Source: Clostridia bacterium (lineage in GTDB: Bacteria > Bacillota > Clostridia > Oscillospirales > CAG-272). Taken from it: 15,221 bases of DNA. The first letter of the stretch is position 1; each line of letters opens with the position of its first letter. The notes under the pieces were generated by a model. It was not told the origin of the DNA and searched no databases. It saw nothing but the letters and a program-made list of their open reading frames with translations. Shown here in pieces: positions 13,557-15,221 of this stretch. The position numbers were made by a program, and so were the translations under genes. Where the stretch lies: positions 1 to 15,221 of the forward strand of contig JAFQNM010000192.1 of assembly GCA_017395885.1 (NCBI GenBank), in the 5' to 3' direction.

Positions 13557-13566
13557 GTTGTATAAT
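13538..13566 (+). promoter_or_regulatory. Promoter of the ribokinase-like gene
   Basis: TTGCAA (13538-13543), 17-bp spacer, TATAAT (13561-13566). Start near 13573 gives a leader of about 25 bases. Its -35 box lies within the inverted repeat 13535-13556. Confidence 0.8.
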
Positions 13567-13597
13567 GTCTATATATGAGTAAAAAAAGGATGAGGAT

Positions 13598-14533
13598 ATG
13601 AAAAAAAGGATTCTTGTTGTCAGCTCTGCAAACATTGATTTCGTTCAGAACGTTAAAAGAATGCCCTCAGGCGGTGAGACCGTTATAGAAAAGGGAGGCT
13701 ACAGCTACGTTCCCGGCGGCAAGGGAGCAAACAGCGCTCTTGCCTTTGCAAGACTTGGCGCAGATACCGTTTTCTGCACAAAGGTAGGCAGAGACGATAA
13801 TGCAAAAAAGCTGAAAGGCCTTTACAGCGCAGAGGGAATAGATACCAGATTTATCTGCGAGGACCGTGAGGCCCCCACAGGACTTGCCTCCATTATCGTT
13901 GAGGAGGATGGACAGAACCGTATTATAGTATACCCCGGCGCCAACGGCTTCCTGAACGAAAACGACGTTGAGGAGGCATTTACCTGCTACCCCGACGGTG
14001 TGTTCGTTCAGCTTGAAATACCTGACAATGCAGTTATCGCAGCGGCTCGCTTTGCAAGAGAAAAGAGCATTCCCTTCTTCGTTGATGCAGGCCCCGCAAG
14101 GCAGGGCTTTCCCCTTGAGGAGCTTCGCGGAGTTGAGATACTCTCGCCCAACGAAACTGAATGCGAGATCTTGACGGGAATCAAACCTGATTCCGTTCAG
14201 AACTGCCTCAAGGCGGCCATCCGCCTTGCAACGGTTACCGAGGCGAAATACGTTGTTATCAAGCTTGGTCGCAGAGGCAGCTTCATTTATGACGGCAAGT
14301 ATTATAACATCATCCCCGCCCATAAGGTCACCGTGGCAGATACTACTGCCGCCGGCGACGTGTTCACGGCAGCTCTCAGCTATGCCTATCTCCAGAAGGG
14401 AGAGATCCTTGAGGCAACAAGATTTGCAACCCTTGCAGGTGCCATCTGCGTTTCACGCCCCGGTGCCTCAACCTCCATACCCACCCTTAAGGAGATCAAG
14501 GCCTTTGCAAAGAGCATAAAGGAAGCAAAATAA
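13598..14533 (+). CDS. rbsK: Ribokinase (PfkB-family sugar kinase)
   Basis: Predicted 311-residue cytoplasmic kinase that would transfer phosphate from ATP to D-ribose (O5). Features of the family are the N-terminal ANID (11-14), the sugar-binding GGKGAN (40-45), PTG near 93-95, PGANG (113-117), SPNETE (183-188), and the C-terminal anion-hole motif ADTTAAGDVFTA (247-258) with catalytic base D254. Length and the GGKGAN motif favour ribokinase over fructokinase or adenosine kinase, though related substrates cannot be excluded. The ATG at 13598 follows GGATGAGGAT. It diverges from the DUF4091 operon and could use ribose freed by the nucleoside hydrolase at 2177-3082. Two hairpins follow the stop, separating it from ruvX. 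Without ribose transporter genes nearby, ribose may come from inside the cell. Confidence 0.88.
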   Translation: MKKRILVVSSANIDFVQNVKRMPSGGETVIEKGGYSYVPGGKGANSALAFARLGADTVFCTKVGRDDNAKKLKGLYSAEGIDTRFICEDREAPTGLASIIVEEDGQNRIIVYPGANGFLNENDVEEAFTCYPDGVFVQLEIPDNAVIAAARFAREKSIPFFVDAGPARQGFPLEELRGVEILSPNETECEILTGIKPDSVQNCLKAAIRLATVTEAKYVVIKLGRRGSFIYDGKYYNIIPAHKVTVADTTAAGDVFTAALSYAYLQKGEILEATRFATLAGAICVSRPGASTSIPTLKEIKAFAKSIKEAK

Positions 14534-14536
14534 TTT

Positions 14537-14590
14537 CAAGGGCTTTGCGTGAAAGCCTTGAGCCGACCCATTTTGCAGCTCGGTCGGCTC
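14537..14590 (+). terminator. Two adjacent hairpins after the ribokinase gene
   Basis: The first, CAAGGGCTTT (14537-14546)/AAAGCCTTG (14552-14560), has one bulged G. The second, GAGCCGACC (14560-14568)/GGTCGGCTC (14582-14590), is a 9-bp perfect stem with a 13-base loop and is followed by TCTTTACT. They share one base and abut. The T-run is modest, so partial readthrough into ruvX is possible. Confidence 0.65.
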
Positions 14591-14636
14591 TCTTTACTAT
14601 TTGTGCCGCAGCAATGGCGGCGGAACGGAGATTTAT

Positions 14637-15050
14637 ATGGCAAAGATCATACTTGGAGTAGACTACGGAGATGCAAGAACAGGCCTTGCCCTTAACGCAG
14701 GCACCTTTGCCTTCGGCGCAGGCTGCGTCAGATGCGAGGGAATGAGAAAAACGGCCGAGGCAGTGGCAGCGGCCGCAGCAGAAAAAAAGGCCGAGCTCAT
14801 CGTTGTGGGTAACCCCCTTAACATGAACGGAACAGAGGGCCCGAGAAGCGAAAAATGCCGTGCATTTGCGGCAATGCTCACCGAAATGTCAGGTATTCCC
14901 GTTGAGCTTTATGATGAAAGGCTGACCACCGTCAGCGCACATAATATCCTTTCCGAGTTGAACGTTCGCGGGAAGAAGCGAAAAAATAACGTGGACGAGC
15001 TTTCTGCAACCCTTATCCTCCAGGATTATATCGACAGAAATATGAAATAA
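14637..15050 (+). CDS. ruvX: RuvX/YqgF pre-16S rRNA nuclease / Holliday junction resolvase family
   Basis: Predicted 137-residue RNase H-fold nuclease, a widely conserved bacterial protein. E. coli YqgF matures the 5' end of 16S rRNA, and the family was first annotated as a Holliday junction resolvase. Motifs in order: GVDYGDARTGLA (7-18, catalytic D9), VVGNPLNMNGTEGP (56-69), YDERLTT (92-98, acidic E94) and NNVDELSATLILQDYI (117-132, acidic D120), so the active-site set is complete. The open frame runs further upstream to 14601, but the ATG at 14637 follows ACGGAG at 6 bases and matches the family start. A short inverted repeat GCCGC/GCGGC (14605-14621) lies just before the ribosome site. 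No clear promoter is visible; it may depend on readthrough from the ribokinase gene. Length is normal. Confidence 0.92.
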   Translation: MAKIILGVDYGDARTGLALNAGTFAFGAGCVRCEGMRKTAEAVAAAAAEKKAELIVVGNPLNMNGTEGPRSEKCRAFAAMLTEMSGIPVELYDERLTTVSAHNILSELNVRGKKRKNNVDELSATLILQDYIDRNMK

Positions 15051-15057
15051 AAAGGTC

Positions 15058-15084
15058 ACAGCCCCTGCCTTCGGCAGGGGCTGT
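15058..15084. other. GC-rich 12-bp hairpin with TTCG-type loop
   Basis: ACAGCCCCTGCC (15058-15069) pairs with GGCAGGGGCTGT (15073-15084); the closing C(TTCG)G at 15069-15074 is the very stable UUCG tetraloop in RNA. It starts 8 bases after the ruvX stop and has no T-run, so it more likely protects the messenger 3' end or pauses polymerase before the terminator at 15098. Confidence 0.7.
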
Positions 15085-15100
15085 CAGCTTGTCGATGAAG
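15085..15100 (+). repeat. 16-mer shared with 1893-1908
   Basis: CAGCTTGTCGATGAAG differs by one base from CAGCTTGTCGATAAAG at 1893-1908. In both places it begins at the base right after a hairpin. Here it leads into a family-B hairpin, there it is the left arm of its own stem. Confidence 0.75.
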
Positions 15101-15129
15101 CCTTGAAAAGCAAATGCTTTTCAAGGCTT
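15098..15129 (+). terminator. Family-B hairpin terminator after ruvX
   Basis: AAGCCTTGAAAAGC (15098-15111), loop AAAT, GCTTTTCAAGGCTT (15116-15129): a perfect 14-bp stem with the T-run TTTTT ending at 15132. This is the strongest terminator for ruvX and shares its core with the operon terminator at 10284-10318. Confidence 0.85.
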
Positions 15130-15136
15130 TTTATTT

Positions 15137-15204
15137 GTTCTCCCACCAACTGCAAATTCCGATTTATCGGGGAGGGGAGAACGGTCGCTTTTTTGAAAAA
15201 AAGC
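15137..15204. other. Structured repeat-like segment at the window edge
   Basis: GTTCTCCC (15137-15144) pairs with GGGAGAAC (15175-15182), enclosing a second stem CCGAT/ATCGG (15159-15170). It is followed by GCTTTTTT (15187-15194)/AAAAAAGC (15197-15204). No gene is seen, and the segment is cut by the window end, so only its left part may be visible. It may belong to a dispersed non-coding repeat. Confidence 0.45.
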
Positions 15205-15221
15205 TCCGCAAAAAACTTTAA

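Noticed and set aside
13453..13635. N-terminal extension of the DUF4091 protein
   Set aside because: The extra 61 residues lie upstream of the predicted promoter and overlap the divergent kinase gene; they are rich in Phe/Ile/Tyr from AT-rich non-coding DNA.
14573..14600. Promoter for ruvX (TTGCAG-16-TACTAT)
   Set aside because: Only 3 and 4 of 6 bases match the consensus boxes, and the site lies inside a terminator stem; too weak to list as a feature.

Overview
The window reads as a piece of chromosome from a low-to-moderate GC, Gram-positive anaerobe of the class Clostridia, probably a gut member of the Oscillospirales/Ruminococcaceae type. This placement is inferred from AGGAGG-type ribosome binding sites, consensus sigma-A promoters, two short lipoproteins with lipoboxes, a glycine riboswitch in front of an alanine/glycine symporter, a FliB-like Cys-cluster protein, a DUF4091 protein and a YbhJ-type aconitase. 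I see no transposase, integrase, phage structural gene, CRISPR array, tRNA or rRNA.

Layout: 1-573 holds two overlapping small XRE-type regulators closed by a 23-bp perfect hairpin. 583-2173 holds a promoter, a YD-repeat lipoprotein, and a 322-base convergent gap filled with five consecutive hairpins. 2177-4162 holds two separately promoted minus-strand genes: a nucleoside hydrolase variant and a FliB-like protein. 4201-5148 is a divergent promoter region and a PHP-family phosphoesterase. 5167-6974 is a promoter, structured leader, glycine aptamer, intrinsic terminator and AGCS symporter. 6971-7882 is a perfect-consensus promoter whose -35 box overlaps the symporter stop codon, then an Asp/Ser-rich lipoprotein. 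7884-10270 is an aconitase-family hydratase on the minus strand. 10284-13512 is a two-gene minus-strand operon (DUF4091 protein then an orphan solute-binding lipoprotein). 13535-15132 holds a palindrome-overlapped promoter, a ribokinase-like sugar kinase, RuvX/YqgF, and strong terminators; the last 85 bases form another structured, repeat-like segment.

Functional links: the nucleoside hydrolase would release ribose that the ribokinase could phosphorylate. The DUF4091/solute-binding pair diverges from the sugar kinase across a shared 145-base control region, suggesting a small carbohydrate-use locus. The glycine riboswitch ties the symporter to glycine supply. Most other genes look like single-gene transcription units, each with its own promoter; all nine promoters I could place have exactly 17 bp between the -35 and -10 boxes. 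These promoters settle several start codons, because the longest open frames begin inside promoters.

The least explained signal is non-coding: four copies of one hairpin (core GGAGATGCC/GGCATCTCC) in the first 3.2 kb, a second hairpin family (core AAGCCTTGAAAAGC) at 10.3 and 15.1 kb, and a shared 16-mer (CAGCTTGTCGAT[A/G]AAG) at 1893 and 15085. They look like mobile or dispersed repeat modules serving as gene-end terminators.
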